Of a DNA stretch of 64,000 bases, positions 47,360-56,357 are shown one piece after another. The stretch lies in contig JBFLWY010000001.1 in the NCBI GenBank assembly GCA_040757355.1, positions 48,559 to 112,558 on the forward strand, given 5' to 3'. Position 1 is the stretch's first letter, and each line of letters starts with the position of its first letter. The DNA comes from DTYU01 sp040757355 (GTDB lineage Bacteria > Bacillota > Desulfotomaculia > Desulfotomaculales > Ammonificaceae). The notes beneath the pieces were generated by a model that saw only the letters and a program-made list of their open reading frames with translations, was not told where the DNA came from and did no database searches. Both the position numbers and the translations under genes were made by a program.

Positions 47360-47608
47360 TTAGGGCATTCTTGTTACGCCGTCCAACGTAGTCTTTTCTG
47401 AACCCTTAGGTACATACGTTTTGCAGCAGGTCGACATGCAGGACCCGGCGGGAGTGGGTTCAAGCTGTTTCGCCATCTTGGCGTCGATGCGGTCCGGTTG
47501 GATGTCGCCGAACTGGTCCGAAGTGACGATGATCTCGTTGGCTTTGCACATGTTTCCCTGGTTCCAGTAGTGACAGTCGTTAACGAGACAGTGGATGTGT
47601 TGGTCCAT
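47360..47608 (-). CDS. DUF1540 cysteine-rich protein
   Basis: An 82-residue protein with the DUF1540 signature CLVNDCHYWNQGNMCKANEIIV and a second Cys pair SCMSTCCKTY. Six cysteines may bind zinc. Found in spore formers; role unknown. The ATG has GGAGGGATT upstream. Confidence 0.88.
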   Translation of the reverse strand: MDQHIHCLVNDCHYWNQGNMCKANEIIVTSDQFGDIQPDRIDAKMAKQLEPTPAGSCMSTCCKTYVPKGSEKTTLDGVTRMP

Positions 47609-47731
47609 TAATTTAATCCCTCCGCTTCCGTTGTATTTGGTTCGTGTTTATTTTGGCCCGGGAGAAAAATTTTATTACAGCAGACCGGAGCGGTACGTTG
47701 ACCGCGTGCACGACCGCGCAAAGCAAAGGAA

Positions 47732-48331
47732 TTATACTGTTCTCGGCGGATCGGGGGCCCCCATGCACCGGTCGAGGGTGCCTTCAAGAACAGCCGGACC
47801 CGAAACACAAGTCTTCAAGTTTGCGGGACGTACAATCACCTCTGTATCCGGTGTCAGCAGGGGCCCGATTACCAGCGTTCCGGCCCAAGTCGGCGGTTTT
47901 TCAGGTGTGGCGAACAGGCGAAATCCGAAGCCGCCGATATTGGGGATCTGAACAAAGCCCTCATAAATGTCAAAACGGCCGAAGGTATGGGGGGGCGGAA
48001 GACCGACAGCCAGGATGCTCACAGCGTGATGCCCTGAGGCTAACCTGCTGATAAGCACCACCCCCGGGTCAGGCGGGGGTTCGCAGACCGGGTGTCTAGG
48101 GGTTAAGACTACACAACAGGGAAAAACCAATCCGGTGGGTATACAAACGACATCGCCCGGGTATATCAAGTCGGGATTGGTGATGTGTGGGTTAGCCGCG
48201 ATAAGCTGGTCCAAGGGGACACCGAAACGCTGGGCGATGAGGAACATGGTATCCCCGCTCATCACCGTATAACGCCGGAACCCGGCCGGGCAGGCTGCCG
48301 GAATATGCTGCCGGACAGAAGTCTGTTCCAT
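47732..48331 (-). CDS. LysM-domain spore-coat-like protein
   Basis: A 199-residue protein with one LysM (residues about 19-65: RRYTVMSGDTMFLIAQRFGVPLDQLIAANPHI, YPGDVVCIP), then a C-terminal beta domain (residues 80-199) of no known family (FDIYEGFVQIPNIGGFGFRLFATPEK). The CIP tail of the LysM and no signal peptide are typical of spore-coat/cortex LysM proteins such as SafA relatives. GGAGGGC precedes the ATG. A CATACCATA box upstream suggests sporulation control. Confidence 0.82.
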   Translation of the reverse strand: MEQTSVRQHIPAACPAGFRRYTVMSGDTMFLIAQRFGVPLDQLIAANPHITNPDLIYPGDVVCIPTGLVFPCCVVLTPRHPVCEPPPDPGVVLISRLASGHHAVSILAVGLPPPHTFGRFDIYEGFVQIPNIGGFGFRLFATPEKPPTWAGTLVIGPLLTPDTEVIVRPANLKTCVSGPAVLEGTLDRCMGAPDPPRTV

Positions 48332-48373
48332 TACGCGGCCCTCCTAAAGAGAATGTTCATATTGCCACTAGAT

Positions 48374-48382
48374 TATGGTATG
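48374..48382 (-). promoter_or_regulatory. Possible sporulation sigma (E/K) -10 element
   Basis: CATACCATA on the minus strand, 43 bp ahead of the LysM gene, fits CATAnnnTA. The -35 match is poor, so this is tentative. Confidence 0.35.
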
Positions 48383-48500
48383 AAGAATGTAGTTAATTTG
48401 ACACTGCGGAAAGTGGACATTAATTTGTCATACTTTTCAAAACTGCTGTTGGGACGGGGTCGATTGAATTAAAGGATATAGTAAAATGATTCTGATAATT

Positions 48501-48521
48501 GAGTATGGTGTCCCCCGAATT
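48501..48521. repeat. GGTGTCCCC REP copy before miaB
   Basis: GAGTATGGTGTCCCCCGAATT, the inverse of the words at 13469-13512 and matching 13649-13669. Confidence 0.75.
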
Positions 48522-48594
48522 GTAAATTGGGAACGTTGGTCGGTTGAGCAGGATCTTTGTTACGGTGTGCTATAATAAACACGGTGATAAACCG

Positions 48595-49932
48595 GTGGGT
48601 AAGAAACGTTACATGATATTTACTTACGGCTGCCAGATGAACGAGTGGGACAGCGAGGTCATGGCCGGCATCGTGGAGCAGCTGGGTTATGAGCGGGCGG
48701 ATGGACTTGAAACGGCAGACCTCGTGCTGATCAACACCTGCTGCGTGCGGCAGACAGCCGAGAATAAGGTCTGGGGGTTGCTCGGCAACCTGAAGCAGTT
48801 AAAACGCCGCCGCCCGGGGATGGTCGTCGGCGTTACCGGGTGCATGCCCCAGCAGGAGGGTGCGGCGGAGGAGATCCGGCGGCGCTTTCCTTTTGTGGAC
48901 CTGGTGATCGGCACGCACAACCGGCACGAGCTTGCCGGACTCCTCCGGCGGGTGGAGGAAGAAGGTCCGCTGGTGGCGGTGCAGCCGGAGGCCTGCTGTA
49001 TTCCCGAGGGGTTGCCGGTGAAGCGGGAGAGCCGCATCCGCGCGTGGGTGCCGGTAATGTACGGCTGCAACAACTTCTGCGCCTACTGCGTTGTGCCTTA
49101 CGTGCGGGGGCGCGAGCGCAGCCGCAGCCCCGAAGATATTGTACGGGAGGTCAAGACCTTAGCGGCGGAGGGATACCGCGAGGTGGTGCTTCTCGGCCAG
49201 AACGTCAACGCTTACGGGAGGGGGCTCGAACCCCCGGTCGACTTTGCGAGTTTGCTGGAACTGGTCAACGAGACCGAGGGTCTCTGGCGTATCCGTTACA
49301 CCACCTCGCACCCGCGGGACTACGACGACCGGTTGGTCGAAACGGTTGCCCGGCTCGAAAAGGTCTGTGAGAACTTCCACCTGCCGGTACAGGCGGGTTC
49401 CGACCAGGTACTCAAACTTATGCGCCGGGGCTATACCCGGGACCGTTACCTGGACCTCGTACGGAAGATCCGCGACGCGGTACCGGCGGCCAGCATCACT
49501 ACCGATATCATGGTCGGCTTCCCCGGTGAGACTGAGGAAGACTTCGGGGAGACCCTTGAGCTTGTGAAGGAAGTCCGCTTTGACCAGGCGTTTACCTTCA
49601 TCTACAACCCACGCCGGGGGACGCCGGCAGCGTCTTTTTCCGACCAGGTGCCCGAAGAGATTAAGTCCCGGCGCATCCAGGAACTGATCGCGCTCCAGCA
49701 GTCAATCGGCAGGGAGTTGAACCGCGCGGAAGAGGGAAAGGTGCATGAGGTGCTGGTGGAGGGCCCAAGTGCTACAAACCCGGCAAAAATGGCCGGCCGG
49801 ACACGCACAAACAAGACAACCGTCTTCGCGGGCGGGGCTGACCTGACGGGCCGGCTGGTGGCCGTGCGAATTACGGCGGGGGGCTTGACGCACCTGGAAG
49901 GGGAGTTGGACAAACAGTCCAGCCGGCGCTAG
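48595..49932 (+). CDS. miaB: tRNA-2-methylthio-N6-dimethylallyladenosine synthase
   Basis: A radical SAM enzyme of about 445 residues that adds a methylthio group to i6A37 of tRNAs. Seen: TYGCQMNEWDSE, VLINTCCVRQTAENK, VTGCMPQQEG (UPF0004 cysteines), CNNFCAYCVVPYVRGRERSR (radical SAM), and a terminal TRAM domain. The frame is open to 48544, but TATAAT at 48571-48576 and GGTGAT at 48581-48586 favour the GTG at 48595. It acts after MiaA, also encoded here. Confidence 0.93.
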   Translation: MGKKRYMIFTYGCQMNEWDSEVMAGIVEQLGYERADGLETADLVLINTCCVRQTAENKVWGLLGNLKQLKRRRPGMVVGVTGCMPQQEGAAEEIRRRFPFVDLVIGTHNRHELAGLLRRVEEEGPLVAVQPEACCIPEGLPVKRESRIRAWVPVMYGCNNFCAYCVVPYVRGRERSRSPEDIVREVKTLAAEGYREVVLLGQNVNAYGRGLEPPVDFASLLELVNETEGLWRIRYTTSHPRDYDDRLVETVARLEKVCENFHLPVQAGSDQVLKLMRRGYTRDRYLDLVRKIRDAVPAASITTDIMVGFPGETEEDFGETLELVKEVRFDQAFTFIYNPRRGTPAASFSDQVPEEIKSRRIQELIALQQSIGRELNRAEEGKVHEVLVEGPSATNPAKMAGRTRTNKTTVFAGGADLTGRLVAVRITAGGLTHLEGELDKQSSRR

Positions 49933-50457
49933 AATCCAGGATAAAATCGAAATCAGCAGCCGGGAGCCGGACGGGTGCCTATTCAACTTTCGTACTAGAT
50001 TTACAACTCAGGGGACAGGTTCTTACAAAGCCGAGCCAGGCGAAATTTGTCACCGCGCGTAACAGAGCACTGCGCTCCGGGGATCGCTTAATTTTTTCTT
50101 ACGCTTGCTAACGGTGGCCTGTTCCTATATACTGTACCTAACTTGTCTGAGGAGATCCTGTATAATTACCCGGTTTATTTGGAGGTGAGAGGCGAGGGGT
50201 TAGAGGTTAGATTTTTAGTCGGAATGTGCGAGCGACTTCCCTCAAGACTCGAACTTCCAACCTCAAGTCTCCAACTTCCAGAAGCCATACTCTTTTTTCG
50301 CGGCTTGAAACGTACCGGAAAAACTTTTGAAACGTAAACCGGATGGGCTTACTGTAATCAGGCAGGTTAGGGTTTTGTTACTAATTCTCCTGGAGCCTCC
50401 TGTGGTTTGACCTTATTGGCGGGCGGTGAAGGGGTTTGAAAGGGGGGAACGGGGCGC
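49933..50457. other. Spacer between miaB and the YmcA-like gene
   Basis: Degenerate repeats: a CAGGGGACAGGTTCTT REP-like word (50009-50025) and an array around 50165-50285 of GAGGTGAGAGGCGAGGGG and ACTTCCAACCTCAAG types. A minus-free open frame at 50143-50337 runs through these repeats and is not a gene. Confidence 0.55.
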
Positions 50458-50835
50458 GTGACAGTTTTGGCGAAAGCTATGGAGCTGGGTGCCGCTATCA
50501 CTCAGTGCGAAGAACTGAAAAAGGTGCGCGAAGCTGAGCAGGCGATGTTTAACAACCCGGATGCAAGGGCGCTGATAGAAGAATTCCAGAACTACCAACA
50601 GAAGGTAGAATTTGCCCGAGCAAGGGGAATGGAACCAGGATCAGAGCTGCGGGACACCTTTATGTCGGTACGGGACCGGATGAACGAAAATCAGCTCATC
50701 ACCGATTACTTTGCTGCACAGCAGGAATTCAACCAGATGCTTCGGCAAGTCAACCAGATTTTAAATCACGCGATCACCGGCGGCGGCTGTACTCCCGACG
50801 GGTGTTCGACCTGCGGCGGCAACTGCGGCGATTAG
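50458..50835 (+). CDS. YlbF/YmcA-family protein with a four-Cys tail
   Basis: A 125-residue helical protein of the YlbF/YmcA family (AITQCEELKKVREAEQAMFNNPDARALIEEFQNYQQKVE, LITDYFAAQQEFNQMLRQVNQIL). In B. subtilis YmcA, YlbF and YaaT form a complex that carries iron-sulphur clusters and steers RNase Y and development. Here the C-terminus ends CTPDGCSTCGGNCGD, four closely spaced cysteines plausible as cluster ligands. Sits between miaB and mutS, exactly the B. subtilis ymcB-ymcA-(cotE)-mutS order. GTG start with GGGGAACGGGG nearby. Confidence 0.87.
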   Translation: MTVLAKAMELGAAITQCEELKKVREAEQAMFNNPDARALIEEFQNYQQKVEFARARGMEPGSELRDTFMSVRDRMNENQLITDYFAAQQEFNQMLRQVNQILNHAITGGGCTPDGCSTCGGNCGD

Positions 50836-50850
50836 ACTGTTCATGGAAGG

Positions 50851-50881
50851 TAACCCTCGGTAACCGGGGGTTATTTTTTTT
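50851..50881 (+). terminator. Terminator of the YmcA-like gene
   Basis: TAACCCTCGG pairs with CCGGGGGTTA (50864-50873) around TAA, then eight T. Downstream DNA holds a TATAAT at 50897-50902 that could be a -10 for mutS. Confidence 0.85.
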
Positions 50882-51076
50882 GACGAAAGGGTCTGGTATA
50901 ATCAGGTGAAAAGAGATAACACTCTTAAAAATGCTATGACAAATCGAATTTGGTTAGAATTTTCGCTTCAGGTCTTATATCCTTGCCTCGGCCAATGAAA
51001 CTCTTTCCGCCGTTTCTTCTCAAACCGGCAGCTGAACTTCTGTATCTTAGTTTGTTTGTAAAGGGGGCCCAACTTT

Positions 51077-53764
51077 TTGAACCTTACCCCAATGATGAAA
51101 CAGTATATGGAGATAAAAAAGGAATACCCCGACGCCATTCTCTTTTTCCACCTCGGAGACTTTTACGAAATGTTCTTGGAGGATGCCCAGAAAGCGGCAC
51201 CGGTGCTTGAGGTGACCCTCACCTCACGCGACGCCGGGAAGCTGGGGCGCATCCCGATGTGCGGCGTTCCCTGCCACAGCGCGGCCGGGTATATTGCGCG
51301 GCTGGTGAACAACGGGTTCAAGGTGGCGATATGCGAGCAGTTGGAGGAAACGGCAAAGGCAAAAGGGCTGGTGAAGAGGGGTATTACCCGCGTAGTCACC
51401 CCGGGTACGTTTTTTGAGGGCCCTCCGGACCAGAGCCGGAACAACTACGTAATCTGCGTGGCGCCGGCCGGCGCAGGGTCGTACGGGTTGGCGGCGGCGG
51501 ATGTCGGGACCGGTGATTTCATGGCAACTGAGTTCTGCGGCCCGGGAGCACGGGAGCGGCTGTACGACGAGGTCTTCCGGCTGCAGCCCTCAGAGGCTGT
51601 CCTGCCCGAGGGAGCGAAGGAACTCGCAGGGTTGATTAAGGCCGCGGCGCCGGCGGTGATCGGTTTTTATCCGGAAGCCTGTTTTCAGGCCGCCAGAACG
51701 GGAGAGGCTCTGGCAGGGTACCGGAAAAAAGGGGACTGGCCCCGCACTCAGACGGGGATTGGGCGCTGCGGCGGAAACGGGGACGAAGAAGAAAGGAACG
51801 GCGGCCGGCGGAGCGGGGATTTATCTTCTGAGTGCGGGGCGGCCGCAGCGGCTGCGGGGGCGCTGGCGGCTTATTTGAAGGAGACCCAGAAGCGCGACCT
51901 TGCCCATATGAAGGTGGTTTCGTTCTACACTCCGGGCGGATTTATGCTCCTAGACGCGGCCACGCGGCGGAACCTTGAACTAACACGCTCTTTGCAGGAC
52001 GGCGGCCGGCGGGGTACCCTTCTCGAGGTACTCGACTACACATGCACCGGTATGGGCGGCCGAAGGCTCCGGAACTGGCTGGAGCAGCCGCTCCTTTCGC
52101 CTGCGGCGATAGAGCGGCGACTTGCCGCCGTGGCTGCGCTTGTTGAAGACCAGGCGCTGCGGGAGGAGCTGCGCTCGGGCCTTAAGAAGGTAGGCGATCT
52201 GGAGCGCCTTGCGGGGCGGCTGGCTTACGGGATGGCTAACGCGCGCGACCTCCTCGCGCTTAAACACTCACTCCGGGAAGCTGCACGCCTCGAAGAGGCT
52301 CTGGCGAGGGCCGAAGGACTTTTGCAGGAAGTGCGGGAGCGCTTCGCGGACCTTGCGGACGTGGTGGCGCTCATTGAGCGGGCAATAGCTCCGGAGCCGC
52401 CGGTGGCGCTTAACGAGGGCGGACTCATCCGCGACGGATACAGTGCGGAGGTGGACAGGCTGAGGGCGGTGCGCCGGGACGGGCGGGGCTTTATCGCCGG
52501 CCTTGAGGTGAAGGAACGGGAGCGCACGGGGATTAAGTCTCTCAAGGTGGGATACAACCGGGTTTTCGGTTACTACATCGAAGTTACCAAGGCGAACCTT
52601 TCCCTCGTACCGGCGGACTATCAGCGGCGCCAAACGCTGGCTTACGCCGAGCGGTTTGTGACGCCGGAACTCAAGGATTACGAAGAAATGATACTGGGTG
52701 CCGAGGAGAGGTTGAACGCGCTTGAGTACGAACTGTTTGCTGCGGTGCGGGAGGAGGTTACCGGCGCCATTGACCGCATCCTCCGGACCGCCAGGGCGGC
52801 CGGAGAGATAGATGCGCTACAGTCGCTTGCGACGGCGGCGGTAAAGGGTAATTACAGACGCCCGCAGGTCAACGCCGGCGGAGCGATTTTGATAAAAGAG
52901 GGCCGCCATCCTGTAGTAGAACGGTTTCTCGGGCCGGGAGGGTTCGTCCCGAACGACGCCGCCCTCGACGGGGATGCCCAGCGGGTGGCTGTCATTACGG
53001 GGCCCAATATGGCCGGGAAAAGCACTTATATGCGTCAGGTGGCCCTCATCGTCCTGATGGCGCAAATGGGCAGTTTTGTGCCGGCGGCTGAAGCGATTAT
53101 CGGGGTGGTCGACCGGATTTTTACCCGCGTCGGTGCCGGGGATAACCTGACGTCCGGAGAGAGCACGTTTATGGTTGAAATGAACGAATGCCGCACCATT
53201 CTCTCCGGGGCCACACGCAGGAGCCTCATAGTCATGGACGAGGTGGGCCGCGGTACAAGCACTTATGACGGGATGAGTATCGCGCGGGCGATTATCGAAT
53301 ACATTACCACCCATATCGGTGCGAAAACGCTGTTTTCCACGCACTATCACGAACTAACCGACCTTGACCGTATGGGCGGCGTTTTTAACCTTACGGTTGC
53401 GGTTCGCGAAGACCCCACGGGCATCGCTTTCCTCTACCGGGTCCTTCCCGGTAAGGCGGACAAGAGCTACGGGATTCAGGTGGCAGAGCTTGCCGGGCTG
53501 CCGCCGGAGGTGCTGGAGCGGGCGCGCGAGGTGCTTGCGGAGCTTGAAGCACAGCACTCAATGAAGTTGAGTGCCGGGCAGCGGGTCAGAGCAATGCAGT
53601 TGGAGATGTTTCCCCGCCGCGATGAACACTTGGTTATCCGGAAGATAGCGGAAATTGAGGTTGAGAAACTTACCCCGCTTGAAGCACTAAACCTGCTTGC
53701 TGACTTTAAGGCCGCGGTGTCCGGCACCAGGCAGCGCCGCCGGGGGACGCGGGGAGGGCGGTAG
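51077..53764 (+). CDS. mutS: DNA mismatch repair protein MutS with repeat-derived insert
   Basis: An 895-residue ATPase that recognises mismatches. Seen: HLGDFYEMF (Phe-x-Glu mismatch wedge near residue 33), the lever/clamp core, Walker A GPNMAGKST, Walker B VMDEVGRGTSTYDG, and the dimer end. Two odd segments come from the CAGCACTCA repeat family: residues about 221-255 in the connector region (GDWPRTQTGIGRCGGNGDEEE...SSECG), bounded by perfect 14-bp inverted repeats, and residues 826-834 near the C-terminus. Both keep the frame. TTG start; AAAGGGGG upstream. Overlaps none; mutL begins one base after its stop. Confidence 0.95.
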   Translation: MNLTPMMKQYMEIKKEYPDAILFFHLGDFYEMFLEDAQKAAPVLEVTLTSRDAGKLGRIPMCGVPCHSAAGYIARLVNNGFKVAICEQLEETAKAKGLVKRGITRVVTPGTFFEGPPDQSRNNYVICVAPAGAGSYGLAAADVGTGDFMATEFCGPGARERLYDEVFRLQPSEAVLPEGAKELAGLIKAAAPAVIGFYPEACFQAARTGEALAGYRKKGDWPRTQTGIGRCGGNGDEEERNGGRRSGDLSSECGAAAAAAGALAAYLKETQKRDLAHMKVVSFYTPGGFMLLDAATRRNLELTRSLQDGGRRGTLLEVLDYTCTGMGGRRLRNWLEQPLLSPAAIERRLAAVAALVEDQALREELRSGLKKVGDLERLAGRLAYGMANARDLLALKHSLREAARLEEALARAEGLLQEVRERFADLADVVALIERAIAPEPPVALNEGGLIRDGYSAEVDRLRAVRRDGRGFIAGLEVKERERTGIKSLKVGYNRVFGYYIEVTKANLSLVPADYQRRQTLAYAERFVTPELKDYEEMILGAEERLNALEYELFAAVREEVTGAIDRILRTARAAGEIDALQSLATAAVKGNYRRPQVNAGGAILIKEGRHPVVERFLGPGGFVPNDAALDGDAQRVAVITGPNMAGKSTYMRQVALIVLMAQMGSFVPAAEAIIGVVDRIFTRVGAGDNLTSGESTFMVEMNECRTILSGATRRSLIVMDEVGRGTSTYDGMSIARAIIEYITTHIGAKTLFSTHYHELTDLDRMGGVFNLTVAVREDPTGIAFLYRVLPGKADKSYGIQVAELAGLPPEVLERAREVLAELEAQHSMKLSAGQRVRAMQLEMFPRRDEHLVIRKIAEIEVEKLTPLEALNLLADFKAAVSGTRQRRRGTRGGR
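51739..51840. repeat. CAGCACTCA-type element inserted in mutS
   Basis: A 102-bp segment bounded by GCCCCGCACTCAGA (51739-51752) and TCTGAGTGCGGGGC (51827-51840), a perfect 14-bp inverted repeat. It equals 34 codons in the mutS frame, and AAAAAAGGGGACTGG, a word of the other hairpin family, directly precedes it (51725-51739). Confidence 0.88.
53552..53578. repeat. Small CAGCACTCA hairpin in the mutS 3' region
   Basis: CAGCACTCAA-TGAAG-TTGAGTGCCGGG: an 8-bp perfect stem with one end changed. In-frame, encoding AQHSMKLSAGQ. Confidence 0.7.
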
Positions 53765-53765
53765 T

Positions 53766-55562
53766 ATGAGCCGGATAAAGGTTATGGACGCGGAGACTGT
53801 CAACCTGGTTGCGGCGGGAGAGGTGGTGGAGCGTCCGGCTTCGGTGGTTAAGGAACTGGTGGAGAACGCTTTCGACGCGGGGGCGACGCAGGTAGAGGTA
53901 TCTGTCGAAAAGGAACTTAAGGGCGTAACGGTTGCCGACAACGGCTGGGGGATTGCGGCGGAAGACGTCCTGCTTGCTTTCGAACGGCACGCTACCAGTA
54001 AGATCTCTTCAAGCGCAGACCTCGGACGAATCCAGACCCTTGGTTTCCGGGGGGAAGCCCTGCCGAGCATAGCAGCCGTCGCCCGGGTGCAATTAAAGAC
54101 CAGGGAGCCGGAGGTGCTGGGCGGTACACTCCTGGTCATTGAGGGTGGGGAAGTCCGCGACTTTCGCCCGGTCGGTGCGCCCTCCGGTACGACGATTACG
54201 GTGCGTGACTTGTTTTACAACACCCCGGCGCGTCGCAAATTCCTCGGTTCCACACGGGTGGAAAGTGCGCGGTTGACGGATGTAGTCACGCGCCTGGCGC
54301 TCGGCCGGCCCGACGTTTCGGTAAGGCTGGTGACCGGCGGCCGGGAGGTTTTTCGTACGCCCGGTACCGGCCTGCTGGGGGCAATAACGGCCATTTACGG
54401 GAGGACCGTCGCGGAAGCCCTTGTTCCGGTCGAAGACGGGGCCGAAGGGGTCCGGGTGGAGGGGTATATAGGCCGGCCGGCGCTTGCGCGGGCGACGAGA
54501 AGCGGCCAGACGCTCTTAGTGAACGGCCGCTACGTGAAACACGGCGGTTTGGCGGCGGCTGTTTACCATGCTTTCGGCACCCTGCTGCCGGCGGGAAAAC
54601 ACCCCTTTTTTGTACTGCACCTGGTTCTGGACCCTGGTTTGGTTGACGTGAACGTCCATCCCCAGAAGATGGCGGCCCGGTTTGCGCGGGAGAAGGAAGT
54701 GACCGGATTGGTCCATACCGCGGTGAAAAAGGCGCTTTTCGGGCGTACCAGCTTGATTCCGGGCGCAGTAACCAGTCCAAAACCCCTTGGCGCGGGAGCG
54801 CCGCCGGGGGACTGGGTAGGGGCACTCCGGCGCCTGGGTCCTTTGGAGGAAGGGTATTTCAGTACGCCGGGCGCGGGTCGTACGCCGGATAGAAATGAGC
54901 ACCCCGGTGGTATTGGAAACGGCCTGCCCGTGACATTTCAGGACGAGTTGTTTCTTAGGGAGGAAAAGCCGCGCTACAATGAACAGAGCGCGTTCCCGGC
55001 GCTTCAATACTTGGCTTTCATGCCGCCGGTGTACATACTCGCGAGCGGTCCGGGAGGCCTTTTTCTCGTCGACCAGCACGCCGCCCACGAACGGGTTCTT
55101 TTCGAAGAGTACGGTGCTGCGGTTGCCCGCGGCGCCATTACCAGCCAGGTTTTAATGCACCCTGAAACTGTGGAGCTGGATGCCGGGGATCTGGCTAATG
55201 CCCTTGAACTTGCGCGGTACGGCTTTATCATTGAGCCTTTCGGCGAGGGTACCGCTCTTTTGCGGGCGATTCCAGCCGGGCTCGGTCCGGACTCGGCGCG
55301 CCTTTTACTGGCGGACCTCCTGGCGTGTTTGTCCGCCGGAGAAGAGCCGGTCAGGGAGCAGGCGGCGCTTGCCTCTATGGCCTGCCATTCGGCCGTCAAG
55401 GCCGGCGAGGCACTTTCACCAGCGGAGGCGGTTGCGCTCCTCTTAAAGCTGGCGGTGTGCCGGGAACCTTTTACCTGCCCACACGGCCGGCCGACAACTG
55501 TTTGCCTGTCCCATGAGGAACTGCTGCGGCGGTTCGGCAGGGGAACACATGAGCGGAGGTAA
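53766..55562 (+). CDS. mutL: DNA mismatch repair protein MutL
   Basis: A 598-residue GHKL ATPase. Seen: motif I ELVENAFDAGA, motif II VADNGWGI, motif III TSKI..GFRGEALPSIAAV, and in the C-terminal domain the endonuclease motif DQHAAHERVLFEEY (DQHAx2Ex4E). It therefore nicks the daughter strand itself, as in MutH-less bacteria. ATG one base past the mutS stop with GGAGGGCGG before it. Confidence 0.96.
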   Translation: MSRIKVMDAETVNLVAAGEVVERPASVVKELVENAFDAGATQVEVSVEKELKGVTVADNGWGIAAEDVLLAFERHATSKISSSADLGRIQTLGFRGEALPSIAAVARVQLKTREPEVLGGTLLVIEGGEVRDFRPVGAPSGTTITVRDLFYNTPARRKFLGSTRVESARLTDVVTRLALGRPDVSVRLVTGGREVFRTPGTGLLGAITAIYGRTVAEALVPVEDGAEGVRVEGYIGRPALARATRSGQTLLVNGRYVKHGGLAAAVYHAFGTLLPAGKHPFFVLHLVLDPGLVDVNVHPQKMAARFAREKEVTGLVHTAVKKALFGRTSLIPGAVTSPKPLGAGAPPGDWVGALRRLGPLEEGYFSTPGAGRTPDRNEHPGGIGNGLPVTFQDELFLREEKPRYNEQSAFPALQYLAFMPPVYILASGPGGLFLVDQHAAHERVLFEEYGAAVARGAITSQVLMHPETVELDAGDLANALELARYGFIIEPFGEGTALLRAIPAGLGPDSARLLLADLLACLSAGEEPVREQAALASMACHSAVKAGEALSPAEAVALLLKLAVCREPFTCPHGRPTTVCLSHEELLRRFGRGTHERR

Positions 55563-55571
55563 GAAACGGCT

Positions 55572-56357
55572 TTGCGGGTGGTGGTGACCACGGCGCACGG
55601 CGCGGGTCCAGACGCAAAGGCTGAAGGCCTGCGGCTTGCAGCGCGGTTGGACGCGGTTTTCGCGCCGCGTGACGGCCGCAGCCTGGAAGACTTGCTCGCT
55701 GAACACGGGGCGGCGGGAGCACTTGTCGTAGGGTCGCGCCGGGTCAGCCTTTTCTTCGGGGAGCAGCAGTTCTTTTTCCACCCCGGAACGGCTGCGCTGC
55801 GTATAAATAACCTGCTGGCTGGGAAACCTGACCAAATGATACAGGCAATGGACCTCCAGCCGGGGGACAAAGTACTCGATTGTACGCTCGGCCTCGGCGC
55901 CGATGCCGTTGTGGCGAGTTTTGTGGTCGGTTCCAGGGGACGCGTGGTCGGGGTGGAAAGGGTGGCGGCGGTGGCGGCTGTGGTCGAGCACGGTCTGCGG
56001 CATTATTGTGTGAAGGCAAACCCGCGTCTCGAAGAGGCGTTGCGCCGCATCGAGGTGGTGACCGCCGACCACCTGGACTACCTGCGCGGGGCGCCGGTGA
56101 GAAGTTTTGACGTCGTTTACTTTGACCCGTTTTTTCGCACGCCTTTGCAGGGCGGGGATCAGATAAAGCCCCTGCGTGCTTTGGGAAGCAGGATGCCTCT
56201 TTCGAAAGAAGCGGTTGTCAAAGCCCTGCGGGTCGCCCGGCGGCGGGTGGTGGTCAAGGAAAGACGGGGGAGCGCGGAGTTTGTGCGTCTGGGGTTTAAG
56301 ACCGTGAGCGGCGGGCGTTATGCCCGCGTTGCTTACGGCGTGATCGAGATCGAGTAA
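55572..56357 (+). CDS. Class I SAM methyltransferase, RsmJ/YpiP-like
   Basis: A 261-residue protein: an N-terminal 90-residue domain and a SAM-binding Rossmann fold (GDKVLDCTLGLGADAVVASFVVG, VVGVERV, then YFDPFFRTPL as the catalytic-loop D-P-F motif). The DPF and the early PGTAALRI region resemble the RsmJ-like rRNA methyltransferases. It begins 9 bp after mutL (TTG; CGGAGGTAAG). Substrate inferred to be rRNA; not proven. Confidence 0.78.
   Translation: MRVVVTTAHGAGPDAKAEGLRLAARLDAVFAPRDGRSLEDLLAEHGAAGALVVGSRRVSLFFGEQQFFFHPGTAALRINNLLAGKPDQMIQAMDLQPGDKVLDCTLGLGADAVVASFVVGSRGRVVGVERVAAVAAVVEHGLRHYCVKANPRLEEALRRIEVVTADHLDYLRGAPVRSFDVVYFDPFFRTPLQGGDQIKPLRALGSRMPLSKEAVVKALRVARRRVVVKERRGSAEFVRLGFKTVSGGRYARVAYGVIEIE

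Noticed and set aside
50143..50337. Open frame of 64 codons between miaB and the YmcA-like gene
   Set aside because: It runs entirely through the degenerate repeat array, has no ribosome site and no protein-like composition.
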